Shown in pieces: positions 1 through 7,128 of a DNA stretch of 64,000 nt. The translations under genes were made by a program, and so were the position numbers. The notes beneath the pieces are model-generated. The model had not been told where the DNA came from. It made no database searches and saw only the letters and a program-made list of their open reading frames with translations. Every line of letters starts with the position of its first letter. Within the stretch, counting starts at the first letter, position 1. This DNA is from Streptococcus hyointestinalis (GTDB lineage: Bacteria > Bacillota > Bacilli > Lactobacillales > Streptococcaceae), in contig NZ_JAAKGB010000001.1 in assembly GCF_011039275.1 (NCBI RefSeq), positions 2,108,001-2,172,000 of the forward strand, written 5' to 3'.

Positions 1-2
1 TT

Positions 3-1634
3 TTATGCGTTTTCGATGAGGATAGCTAGGGTTTGATAAGGGTTTAGGGTTAGTTTTTGTGTGAGTTTAGGGGTTGTGTAATTGCTGATAAGCACTTGAC
101 CATTGGTGTAAACTTCTGGTAAATCAAGCTCTATCTTTTCAGCACTGAAGTTGTTGAGAACTAGGAGTTTTTGCCCGTCAAGATGACGCTCAAAGGCGTA
201 AACCTGATGGCTGTCTTGATAAGCTGCCTTGTAGTCGCCCTCTGCGATGATGGGGTAGTTTTTACGCAGGGCGATGAGTTTTTGATAGAAGGGGAAGATT
301 TTACCTGACTTCTCATTTGCGACATTGATGTCTTTGTGAGACGCTCCAAGTGTTAGCCAAGGTTTAGCAGTCGAAAATCCTGCATAGGTGCTGTCGTCCC
401 ACTGCATAGGCGTTCTTGAGTTGTCACGTGATTTTGCCTTGATAATGGCAAAGGCTTCCTCGTCAGTCTTTCCAGAATCTCTCAGCTCTTTATAGGCATT
501 GATACTTTCAATATCGACATAGTCGTCCATGCTTGTAAAGTCTGGGTCAATCATACCAATCTCCTCACCCATGTAGACATAAGGGGTTCCTCTTGAGAGA
601 TGAATGCTGGCTGCTAGCATAGTAGCGCCTTCGTTGCGGAAGTTCTTGACATCTACAAAGCGGTTGAGCGCACGAGGCTGGTCGTGGTTGTTCCAAAAGA
701 GCGCATTCCAGCCGTCGTTTTCACTCATGGCTTCGCCCCAAGTGTGAAAAAGATTTTTAAGACTGTCAAAGTCATAGGCTTTTAGGGTCCATTTTTGCCC
801 ATTATCATAGTCCACCTTGAGATGGTGAAAATTAAAGACCATAGATAGCTCATGACGTTCTGGATTGCTATAGTTGACACAATTGTCAATCGTTGTTGAG
901 CTCATCTCACCGACCGTCATGCTGTCGCTATCTTGTCCAAAGGTTGCTTCATTGAGCATTCTGAGGTAGTCATGTGTGATGGGGCGGTCTGTGTAGGCAG
1001 GTTTACCGTCATTTACAGGGCAGTCAACTAGGACTTCGTCTTTTCCGATGAGATTGACCACGTCAAAGCGGAAGTGCTTCACGCCCTTATCACGCCAGAA
1101 GTTGACAACCTTGAACAGTTCTTCTCGGACATGGGGATTGCGCCAGTTGAGGTCGGCTTGAGTCACATCAAAAAGGTGTAGATAGTATTTTCCAGTATCG
1201 CCAAAGGGTGCCCAGGCATTGCCACCAAATTTTGACAGCCAGTCCGTCGGCTTATCTCTTAGGATAAAGAAGTCTTGATAGTAAGCGTCACCTGCAAGTG
1301 CCTTTTGAAACCACTCATGCTCCGTTGAGCAATGGTTTAAGACCATATCAAGCATGAGCTCGATGCCGTAGGATTTTGCTGTTGCAACCAAGTCCTCAAA
1401 GTCTGCCATTGTCCCAAAAAGTGGGTTGACAGCAGTGTAATCTGAAATGTCATAGCCGTTGTCACGCTGGGGACTAGGATAGAAAGGATTGAGCCAGATG
1501 ACATCAATGCCTAACTCAGACAGATAGGGGAGCTTTTCCTTGATACCTTGTAAATCTCCGATTCCATTTCCTGTGGTATCTTTATATGATTTGGGGTAAA
1601 TTTGATAGACAACACTTTTTTTATCAAATGACAT
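3..1634 (-). CDS. treC: trehalose-6-phosphate hydrolase (alpha,alpha-phosphotrehalase)
   Basis: A cytoplasmic GH13 enzyme that splits trehalose-6-phosphate, delivered by the TreB PTS, into glucose and glucose-6-phosphate. The 543-aa protein has the usual family length. Visible GH13 residues are the nucleophile D191 (FRFD), the acid/base E243 (VGEMS) and D318 (NNHDQ); the N-terminus YQIYPKSYKDTTGNGIGDL is typical. I start at the ATG at 1634. A longer in-frame GTG at 1646 lies inside the Shine-Dalgarno GTGAGGA and is not credible. The gene follows treB after 21 nt, so the two form an operon. The stop codon is almost at the window edge and any terminator lies outside. Confidence 0.95.
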   Translation of the reverse strand: MSFDKKSVVYQIYPKSYKDTTGNGIGDLQGIKEKLPYLSELGIDVIWLNPFYPSPQRDNGYDISDYTAVNPLFGTMADFEDLVATAKSYGIELMLDMVLNHCSTEHEWFQKALAGDAYYQDFFILRDKPTDWLSKFGGNAWAPFGDTGKYYLHLFDVTQADLNWRNPHVREELFKVVNFWRDKGVKHFRFDVVNLIGKDEVLVDCPVNDGKPAYTDRPITHDYLRMLNEATFGQDSDSMTVGEMSSTTIDNCVNYSNPERHELSMVFNFHHLKVDYDNGQKWTLKAYDFDSLKNLFHTWGEAMSENDGWNALFWNNHDQPRALNRFVDVKNFRNEGATMLAASIHLSRGTPYVYMGEEIGMIDPDFTSMDDYVDIESINAYKELRDSGKTDEEAFAIIKAKSRDNSRTPMQWDDSTYAGFSTAKPWLTLGASHKDINVANEKSGKIFPFYQKLIALRKNYPIIAEGDYKAAYQDSHQVYAFERHLDGQKLLVLNNFSAEKIELDLPEVYTNGQVLISNYTTPKLTQKLTLNPYQTLAILIENA

Positions 1635-1655
1635 AGTAATCCTCACTTTATACTG

Positions 1656-3671
1656 TTAAATGCGACTTGCGCTTAGAACATCCTCACCACGCACGATAGC
1701 AGCTGGCAATTCACCTAGGGTATCGACTTGATAGTCGTTTTGGTTAGTGACAATGACTGGGGTTTCCGTGACATAGCCAGCGTCTGTGATAACAGCCATA
1801 TCAAAGCTAATCAAAGCATCACCGACCTTGACCTTATCTCCTTGCTGAACATGGGCTTCAAAGCCTTTTCCGTCTAGATTGACCGTATCCATACCAATGT
1901 GCATGAGCAACTCAACGCCCTTATCTGAGACGATACCGACAGCGTGTTTACTTGGGAAAAGGACAGACACCACACCGTCAACTGGAGACACCAACTCACC
2001 TTCAGACGGTTGGATAAGCACCCCTTGACCCATGACACCTTGGGCAAAGACAGGGTCAACGGCTTCAGAGAGAGGTTTCACCTCACCTGTTAGTGGACTC
2101 TTGATGATTTCAAGCGTGCCTTTGTCAATACCGGCTTTACTTTCAGCCTCTTCAAGCGCTTCTACTTGAGGGGCTTTGACCGTTTCATCCTCGACTTTTG
2201 TAAAGTAGCCTGCTTTTCTAAAGAAGACTGTCAGAGCAAATGGAACAACAATAGCAACCACCATAACACCTGCAAATGGCAGCATGTATTGTGCCTTGAT
2301 AGAGAGGATACCAGGGATACCTCCGATACCGATAGCATTGGCTGTGATGTTAAAGGTTGTTGATAGAAGCCCTGCAATACCTGAACCAATCATCCCTGCA
2401 ACAAATGGATAGACATATTTGACATTGACACCAAAGAGCGCTGGCTCAGTAACACCTAAGTAGGCAGAGATAGTGGCTGGAAGAGCAATCTGCGCTTCAC
2501 GTTCATCATGACGGTTCATCCAGTAGTAAGCAAGAACTGCTGAACCTTGTGCGATATTTGAGAGAGCAATCATTGGCCAAAGAGCTGTCCCACCAGTGTC
2601 TGACACTAACTGGGTATCAATAGCCGTTGTCATGTGATGGAGTCCAGTGATAACAAATGGCGCATATAGAGCTCCAAAAATTGCTCCAAAGAGCCATTTG
2701 AAAGAACCAGTAAGTCCCATAAGCACAATGGTTGAAATCCATTGACCGATTGTCCAACCGATTGGACCAAGAACTGTGTGTGCTAGGATAAGCGCTGGGA
2801 TAAGAGAGAGAAATGGCACAAAAATCATAGACACCACTTCTGGGATGACCTTACGCCAGAAGCGCTCCAAGTAAGCTAGAGATAGACCAGATAGTAGCGC
2901 TGGGATGACTTGCGCTTGGTAGCCGATACGCTTAATGGCAAAGAAACCAAAGTCCCATGTCCAGTTTTTAGCAATCTCAGACGCTGATGTATTTGCCACG
3001 TCGTAGGCATTGAGCAACTGCGGTGACACCAAGCAGATACCAAGCACAATCCCTAGGATTTGAGACGTTCCCATCTTACGAGTGACAGACCAGACGATAC
3101 CTACTGGTAAAAAGTGGAAAATCGCTTGCGCTGGCAACCACAAGAAGCTATTGACACCAGACCAGAACTGAGAGACATCGACGATCGTATTGTAGATCGG
3201 TGTGCCGTCTTTGGTAGTTTGCGCAACACCGTCGACAATCTTGCGTCCTAGCCACTCCATCTGAACACCCTCAAGGATGTTTCTAAAACCTAGGATAAGA
3301 CCACCAACGATAATGGCTGGGATGATAGGTGTGAAAATCTCAGCCAGCAAGGTCATGGTTTGTTGGATGAGGTTTTGATTGCTTTTAGCCGCAGACTTGG
3401 CAGCCTCTTTTGAGACACCTTCGATACCAGATACCGCTGTAAAGTCATTGTAGAAAAGCGGCACGTCATTTCCGATGATGACTTGGAACTGACCAGCGTT
3501 GGTAAAGGTTCCCTTAACAGACGGAATGTTCTCAATCGTCTTCGTATCTGCTTTTTTATCATCAACGAGAACAAAGCGCATGCGTGTCGCACAGTGTGTT
3601 ACGGCACTGACATTTTCCTTACCCCCAATCGCTGTGAGCAGGGTTTTGGCATCCTGTTCAAATTTCCCCAT
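1656..3671 (-). CDS. treB: trehalose-specific PTS transporter, EIIBCA
   Basis: An inner-membrane PTS permease that imports trehalose and phosphorylates it to trehalose-6-phosphate. The 671-aa protein reads IIB (residues about 1-90, phospho-Cys C27 in THCATR), then IIC (about 105-460, many hydrophobic segments), then a fused IIA domain (about 510-671) with the active-site His in LLMHIG. The fused IIA means no separate EIIA-Glc is needed. The start is the ATG at 3671, 9 nt after a strong AAGGAGGA; the open frame extends 26 codons further but passes through the RBS and promoter. It is the first gene of the treBC operon, controlled by the promoter and dyads just upstream and probably by divergent TreR and CcpA. 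Confidence 0.95.
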   Translation of the reverse strand: MGKFEQDAKTLLTAIGGKENVSAVTHCATRMRFVLVDDKKADTKTIENIPSVKGTFTNAGQFQVIIGNDVPLFYNDFTAVSGIEGVSKEAAKSAAKSNQNLIQQTMTLLAEIFTPIIPAIIVGGLILGFRNILEGVQMEWLGRKIVDGVAQTTKDGTPIYNTIVDVSQFWSGVNSFLWLPAQAIFHFLPVGIVWSVTRKMGTSQILGIVLGICLVSPQLLNAYDVANTSASEIAKNWTWDFGFFAIKRIGYQAQVIPALLSGLSLAYLERFWRKVIPEVVSMIFVPFLSLIPALILAHTVLGPIGWTIGQWISTIVLMGLTGSFKWLFGAIFGALYAPFVITGLHHMTTAIDTQLVSDTGGTALWPMIALSNIAQGSAVLAYYWMNRHDEREAQIALPATISAYLGVTEPALFGVNVKYVYPFVAGMIGSGIAGLLSTTFNITANAIGIGGIPGILSIKAQYMLPFAGVMVVAIVVPFALTVFFRKAGYFTKVEDETVKAPQVEALEEAESKAGIDKGTLEIIKSPLTGEVKPLSEAVDPVFAQGVMGQGVLIQPSEGELVSPVDGVVSVLFPSKHAVGIVSDKGVELLMHIGMDTVNLDGKGFEAHVQQGDKVKVGDALISFDMAVITDAGYVTETPVIVTNQNDYQVDTLGELPAAIVRGEDVLSASRI

Positions 3672-3687
3672 AATGTATTTTCCTCCT

Positions 3688-3703
3688 TCAAGTGTGAACT
3701 TGA
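3688..3703. promoter_or_regulatory. perfect 6-bp-arm dyad in the treB leader
   Basis: TCAAGT-GTGA-ACTTGA lies between the treB promoter and its Shine-Dalgarno, touching the first base of AAGGAGGA. It could be a second TreR operator acting as a roadblock, or a small RNA hairpin limiting ribosome access. The dyad is seen directly; its role is inferred. Confidence 0.35.
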
Positions 3704-3720
3704 TTTCTTTTTGTGTCTTT

Positions 3721-3749
3721 ATTGTAACCGCTTTTAAAGTTGTCTGCAA
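3721..3749 (-). promoter_or_regulatory. treB promoter with overlapping cre-like site
   Basis: On the minus strand: -35 TTGCAG (3744-3749), 17-bp spacer, -10 TACAAT (3721-3726). The plus-strand string TGTAACCGCTTTTA (3723-3736) matches the CcpA cre consensus TGWNANCGNTNWCA with one mismatch and covers the -10 and part of the spacer. A CcpA complex there would block RNA polymerase, as expected for a sugar PTS operon. The promoter is seen directly; CcpA control is inferred. Confidence 0.7.
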
Positions 3750-3752
3750 GTT
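3737..3752. promoter_or_regulatory. imperfect dyad over the treB -35, candidate TreR operator
   Basis: The sequence AAGTTG-TCTG-CAAGTT is a dyad with one asymmetric position and covers the -35 hexamer of treB. Dyads of this size between a GntR-family regulator gene and its target are typical operators. Assignment to TreR is inference from position. Confidence 0.4.
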
Positions 3753-3840
3753 ATTTTTAGATTTTTTCCAAAATTTTTGTTAAAATAAGGAAGTTGTATG
3801 GTTTTTAGAAAACAAATACTTAGAATTTAGAGGATTATAG

Positions 3841-4560
3841 ATGAAAAAATACCAAGTAATCGCAAATGAGCTTGAAAAAGCTATCCAAAACGGCGACTAC
3901 CCGCCAGACAGTTTTTTGCCAACCGAGGACAGCTTGACTAAACACTATCAGGTCAGTCGTGATACTATCAGACGTGCCCTAAAGCAACTCAGCGAGCAAG
4001 GACTCATCAAAAAAAGACGAGGTTCTGGCTCACAAGTCTTAAAGCAAGAACAGATTAACTTTCCCGTCTCTGAATTGACCAGCTATCAAGAGTTGGCTAA
4101 GCAGCTCAATGTCCCCTCACAGACCAATGTCATCTCTATAGATAAGCTTATCGTTGATGAGGACTTGGCGCAGCTCACAGGCTTTAAGCCTAGTAGCCTC
4201 ATCTGGCGCATTGTCAGACAGCGGGTGGTGGACGGGGTAGCTTCTGTCATTGACATCGACTATTTGCGAAAGGATTTGGTGGCTGAGATGAACCGTCAGA
4301 TAGCTGAGGACTCTCTCTACCACTATCTCGAGGATGAGCTGGGGCTTGACATCGCCTTTGCCCAAAAGGAAATCACCATCGACCAGCTCACAGATATGGA
4401 CAAGCTCCTCCTAGACATCGGTCAAGAGCACCACGTCGTCTCTGTCAAATCAAAAGTCTTTCTAGCCAGTCAAGAGCAATTTCAATTCACCGAAAGCCGC
4501 CACAAGCTGGAAAAATTTAAATTTGTCGATTTTGCCAGACGCAAAAAGCACAAGCTTTAA
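3841..4560 (+). CDS. treR: trehalose operon transcriptional repressor, GntR/HutC family
   Basis: A 239-aa regulator with an N-terminal winged HTH (residues about 1-65; the recognition helix region contains YQVSRDTIRRALKQL) and a C-terminal UTRA effector domain (about 80-230). In this family trehalose-6-phosphate is the usual inducer that releases DNA. The gene is divergent from treBC with a 169-bp intergenic region holding the treB promoter and dyads, the classic arrangement for local control. The start ATG at 3841 is preceded by AGAGGA. A likely -10 TAAAAT sits at 3781-3786. Confidence 0.93.
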   Translation: MKKYQVIANELEKAIQNGDYPPDSFLPTEDSLTKHYQVSRDTIRRALKQLSEQGLIKKRRGSGSQVLKQEQINFPVSELTSYQELAKQLNVPSQTNVISIDKLIVDEDLAQLTGFKPSSLIWRIVRQRVVDGVASVIDIDYLRKDLVAEMNRQIAEDSLYHYLEDELGLDIAFAQKEITIDQLTDMDKLLLDIGQEHHVVSVKSKVFLASQEQFQFTESRHKLEKFKFVDFARRKKHKL

Positions 4561-4594
4561 CTTTTTGACTACTATCATCATTATAAGGAGTATC

Positions 4595-5320
4595 ATGTTA
4601 TTTTTAATTCCCACCGCAAAAGAAATGACACAAGCCAATGCACTTGTGCCATACAACTTACCAACAAAAGTAGAAACGATTAGCAAAACCATGGCTGCTT
4701 TTTCACCACAGGAGCTGGAAAAGATTTACCGTATCAAGCCTGAAGCCAGCCAAAAAGAATACCAACGCTGGCAAGACTTTTCCACAGATAGGCTAAAATG
4801 CGCACCGGCTCTTGACCTCTACAACGGACTCATGTACCGCAACCTAAAGCAGGAAGCCTTCACCCAGATTGACCGTGACTATCTCAGTCAGCATGTCGCT
4901 ATCACCTCTAGCCTTTACGGTATCATCTCACCTTTTGAGATGATTTCTGAGCATCGACTGGACTTTAACACGCCTGTCACGATTGAGGAACAGAGCCTCA
5001 AAAACTTTTGGCGAGCTGACTACGACCAGTTTCTAGAGGGTAAGAACTGTGTCGTCTCACTACTCTCCAGCGAGTTTGAAGCGGTCTTTTCACCAAAATT
5101 ACGACAAAAGCTAATCAAAGTCCAGTTTCTCGAGCAGCGTCAAAATGAGCTAAAAACCCACTCAACCATTTCTAAAAAAGCTCGTGGGCAATTCCTCTTT
5201 CATGCCATGAGAGAGCATTGTCAAGACCTTGACAGCCTGAAAGAGCTCAGCTGGGACGGCTTTTCCTACCAAGAGCTACTATCCACAGAGCAAAAACTGG
5301 TCTTTGTCAAAACTTGCTAA
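4595..5320 (+). CDS. yaaA: YaaA/DUF328 peroxide-stress protein
   Basis: A 241-aa cytoplasmic protein of the UPF0246/YaaA family. The family limits oxidative DNA and protein damage by lowering unincorporated iron during peroxide stress in E. coli; its biochemistry remains unclear. Family hallmarks are the N-terminal MLFLIPTAKEM and, later, YNGLMYRNL and SLYGIISPFEMISEHRLD. The start is the ATG at 4595 behind AAGGAG. The open frame continues 24 codons upstream into the end of treR and those residues are not family-like. It stands alone, ends in its own terminator, and is convergent with nrdG. Confidence 0.88.
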   Translation: MLFLIPTAKEMTQANALVPYNLPTKVETISKTMAAFSPQELEKIYRIKPEASQKEYQRWQDFSTDRLKCAPALDLYNGLMYRNLKQEAFTQIDRDYLSQHVAITSSLYGIISPFEMISEHRLDFNTPVTIEEQSLKNFWRADYDQFLEGKNCVVSLLSSEFEAVFSPKLRQKLIKVQFLEQRQNELKTHSTISKKARGQFLFHAMREHCQDLDSLKELSWDGFSYQELLSTEQKLVFVKTC

Positions 5321-5335
5321 TCTTTCCACAGCTAT

Positions 5336-5372
5336 AGCCTGCCTTGACGCACCTGTTAAGGGAGGCTTTTTT
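5336..5372 (+). terminator. yaaA terminator
   Basis: Stem AGCCTGCCTT / AAGGGAGGCT (one mismatch) with a 17-nt loop, followed by TTTTTT. It lies 15 nt after the yaaA stop. Confidence 0.75.
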
Positions 5373-5389
5373 GTATCTGTCCTTAAAAC

Positions 5390-5606
5390 TTATCCACAGT
5401 TTTCCACATCCTGGGGATAAGTAAGGGGATAAATTGGGGATAAGTTTGTTAAACAGAAAAATAGCATGCATTTTCTTTGACAAGAGAGACTATCTTGTTC
5501 AAAAAAGCTGTGGTTTATCTGCTTTTTTGCATTGACAAGTCTTGTCAACGGTTTTACACAGGTTATACACAAGGTGTGGATAAGTCTTGCCGATTTCTGT
5601 GGAAAA
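5390..5606. promoter_or_regulatory. cluster of DnaA boxes in the yaaA/nrdG convergent gap
   Basis: Consensus boxes: TTATCCACA at 5390-5398 (+) and 5575-5583 (-), and TTATACACA at 5563-5571 (+), matching the TTATNCACA rule. One-mismatch boxes: 5400-5408 (+), 5412-5420 (-), 5435-5443 (-) and 5598-5606 (-). A perfect dyad TTGACAAG-T-CTTGTCAA sits at 5532-5548. No promoter is needed in this gap because both flanking genes end here, so a role in DnaA titration or handling is more likely than transcription control. The boxes are seen directly; the role is inferred. Confidence 0.7.
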
Positions 5607-5625
5607 GTCTGTTCACAGACAAGAA

Positions 5626-5650
5626 AAAAGGTCGCCTTAGGCGACCTTTT
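5626..5650 (-). terminator. nrdG terminator sharing the nrdG stop codon
   Basis: A perfect 11-bp stem AAAAGGTCGCC / GGCGACCTTTT with a 3-nt loop, followed on the minus strand by a T run. The nrdG TAA (5649-5651) overlaps the outer end of the stem. It could also act on the plus strand. Confidence 0.85.
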
Positions 5651-6266
5651 AGATCAAATCGTCACGGCTAACCTGCTCAAAGGTCTTACCATGTCCATCA
5701 TTGAGCTTGTCCCAGATAACCACTTGCTTGGCAGCCAGTGACTTTTGCACATCGATGATACGCTGGTTAGATGAACCACGAAACTGCAGGGTCAAGTCTT
5801 TTTTGCGAATATCAAAGCGCCCATCCACTAGGATATCAATGAGACCAAGCATCTCTAGCTTGTCAGGCGTCTCAAGCATCATCTCTTCCCAAGTGTAGCC
5901 TGTCCAAGACCAGATATCTTTTTCAGGTAATTCCCTTCTCACACGCTTGATGAGAGGGATTAAAATCCCTGTGTTTAAAAAGGGCTCTCCACCAAGCAGA
6001 GTCAAGCCTTGCACATAAGGCTGTGCTAAGTCCGCCATAATCTGCTCTTCTAACTCCTGTGTATAAGGGACACCCGCCTTAAAAGACCAAGTAGCTGCAT
6101 TGTAGCAGCCTTTACAGTGAAATTGACAGCCCGATACATAGAGCGAATTGCGGACACCCTCACCATCTACAAAGTTAAATGCTTTGTAGTCAATGATACG
6201 CCCTTGGCTAAGCTCCTCACTTTTCCACTCTCCTGGCTTTGGTGTGTTCCAGTTTGTTTCCTCCAT
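5649..6266 (-). CDS. nrdG: anaerobic ribonucleoside-triphosphate reductase activating protein
   Basis: A 205-aa radical-SAM enzyme that installs the glycyl radical on NrdD. The 4Fe-4S/SAM motif CX3CX2C is present as CQFHCKGC near residue 48, after the NrdG signature FNFVDGEGVRNSLYVSGC. The start ATG at 6266 has only a modest RBS (AAAGCGAG). It is the last gene of the nrdD - small ORF - GNAT - nrdG group, 12 nt after the GNAT stop, and ends in a terminator built into its stop codon. Confidence 0.95.
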   Translation of the reverse strand: MEETNWNTPKPGEWKSEELSQGRIIDYKAFNFVDGEGVRNSLYVSGCQFHCKGCYNAATWSFKAGVPYTQELEEQIMADLAQPYVQGLTLLGGEPFLNTGILIPLIKRVRRELPEKDIWSWTGYTWEEMMLETPDKLEMLGLIDILVDGRFDIRKKDLTLQFRGSSNQRIIDVQKSLAAKQVVIWDKLNDGHGKTFEQVSRDDLI

Positions 6267-6278
6267 ATTACTCGCTTT

Positions 6279-6776
6279 CTAAGTTAGATTGATGATATAA
6301 CGCTCGATGTTGTCGCTTTTATCCTTGAGACGTCCACCATTTGCAAGGATAACGGCACGACTTGCGCTATTAGTCTCATGACAAGTGACAAGCACTTCCG
6401 TGATATTTTTTGCTTTTGCCTCTAAGAGCCCCAAGCGCAGCTGCTCTTTAGCGTAACCCCGACCACGCTCTCTAGGGCGAATAGAATAGCCGATATGCCC
6501 ACCTTTTTGGTGCAGCTTGCTATTTAGACGCAGGCGTAAGTTTAAAAATCCCAGCGCTTGATTGTTATCATCAAAAGTGACAAATTGGATGTAAGGCACA
6601 AAATCTTCTGGGATATTTAGCCCCATCTCAGCATAGGCTAGAGCTTCTAGCCAGTCCTCATAGTCTAGGCTAGATTTGTAAAAGCCACCGTCCATGGCAC
6701 TATTGTGCTCCTCAAACTCGGCAATCATCTCAAGTACAGCTTCTTTATCGCTTAATCTTGGGCGTCTTAGGTGCAT
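6279..6776 (-). CDS. GNAT-family N-acetyltransferase
   Basis: A 165-aa acetyltransferase-like protein. The acetyl-CoA-binding motif A is visible as IGYSIRPRERGRGYAKEQL, followed by LVTCHETNSASRAVILANGG typical of GNAT motif B. The substrate is unknown. A GNAT gene between nrdD and nrdG is a conserved feature of streptococcal class III reductase loci, so a link to anaerobic growth is plausible but unproven. It lies 12 nt before nrdG and about 210 nt after the small ORF, with a hairpin element in that gap. Confidence 0.85.
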   Translation of the reverse strand: MHLRRPRLSDKEAVLEMIAEFEEHNSAMDGGFYKSSLDYEDWLEALAYAEMGLNIPEDFVPYIQFVTFDDNNQALGFLNLRLRLNSKLHQKGGHIGYSIRPRERGRGYAKEQLRLGLLEAKAKNITEVLVTCHETNSASRAVILANGGRLKDKSDNIERYIINLT

Positions 6777-6869
6777 AGTAGTCCTCTTTAGTCTTATGAT
6801 ACGCTAAGAAGCTGGAACAAAAAATTCTCAGTTTCTCATTTTTATAGATATAGGTACAAGACGCAGTGG

Positions 6870-6978
6870 TTGAGTGGGTTCTAATACGTTGATAAATCAA
6901 CTTCTAGAACCCTACTCAACTGTGCGAAGGTGGGACTACAAAATCGCATTTCTACGAAATGACCGATTTTTGTCCCAC
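6870..6978. repeat. two adjacent long hairpins inside the nrd operon
   Basis: Hairpin 1 (6870-6919): TTGAGTGGGTTCTA pairs with TAGAACCCTACTCAA, with an inner TTGAT/ATCAA. Hairpin 2 (6930-6978): GTGGGAC...ATCGCATTTC pairs with GAAATGACCGAT...GTCCCAC. Neither is followed by a clean T run on either strand. The stretch 6777-6985 otherwise holds no gene. It resembles the dispersed intergenic hairpin repeats of streptococci; copy number cannot be judged from one window. Confidence 0.6.
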
Positions 6979-6985
6979 TCTCGTT

Positions 6986-7120
6986 TTATTTAATGCGACC
7001 TGCTTTTTTCAGTAAAGATTGGGCACGTTCTTTTTTGGTGTTAGCAAAGCCTTTCACCTGTTTTTCATGAAAGCGCTCAACTTGCGCTTGTCCTTTATAG
7101 TCTAATTGGTATTTTCCCAT
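6986..7120 (-). CDS. small conserved-type basic protein of the nrdD operon (44 aa)
   Basis: A 44-aa ORF starting MGKYQLDYKGQAQVERFHEK and ending KKAGRIK. It is very basic, with no cysteines or membrane segment. It begins 8 nt after the nrdD stop, so it is almost certainly co-transcribed and possibly coupled. A short ORF at this place next to nrdD is familiar from other streptococci, but no function is known to me. A nucleic-acid or protein-binding adaptor is a guess based only on charge. Confidence 0.75.
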   Translation of the reverse strand: MGKYQLDYKGQAQVERFHEKQVKGFANTKKERAQSLLKKAGRIK

Positions 7121-7128
7121 GATTGCTC

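Noticed and set aside
2166..3783. Plus-strand ORFs opposite treB
   Set aside because: They are shadows of the treB frame with no RBS or family-like residues.
5390..5606. Chromosomal origin oriC
   Set aside because: DnaA boxes are present but there is no dnaA or dnaN nearby and gene order places the streptococcal origin beyond the right end of the window.
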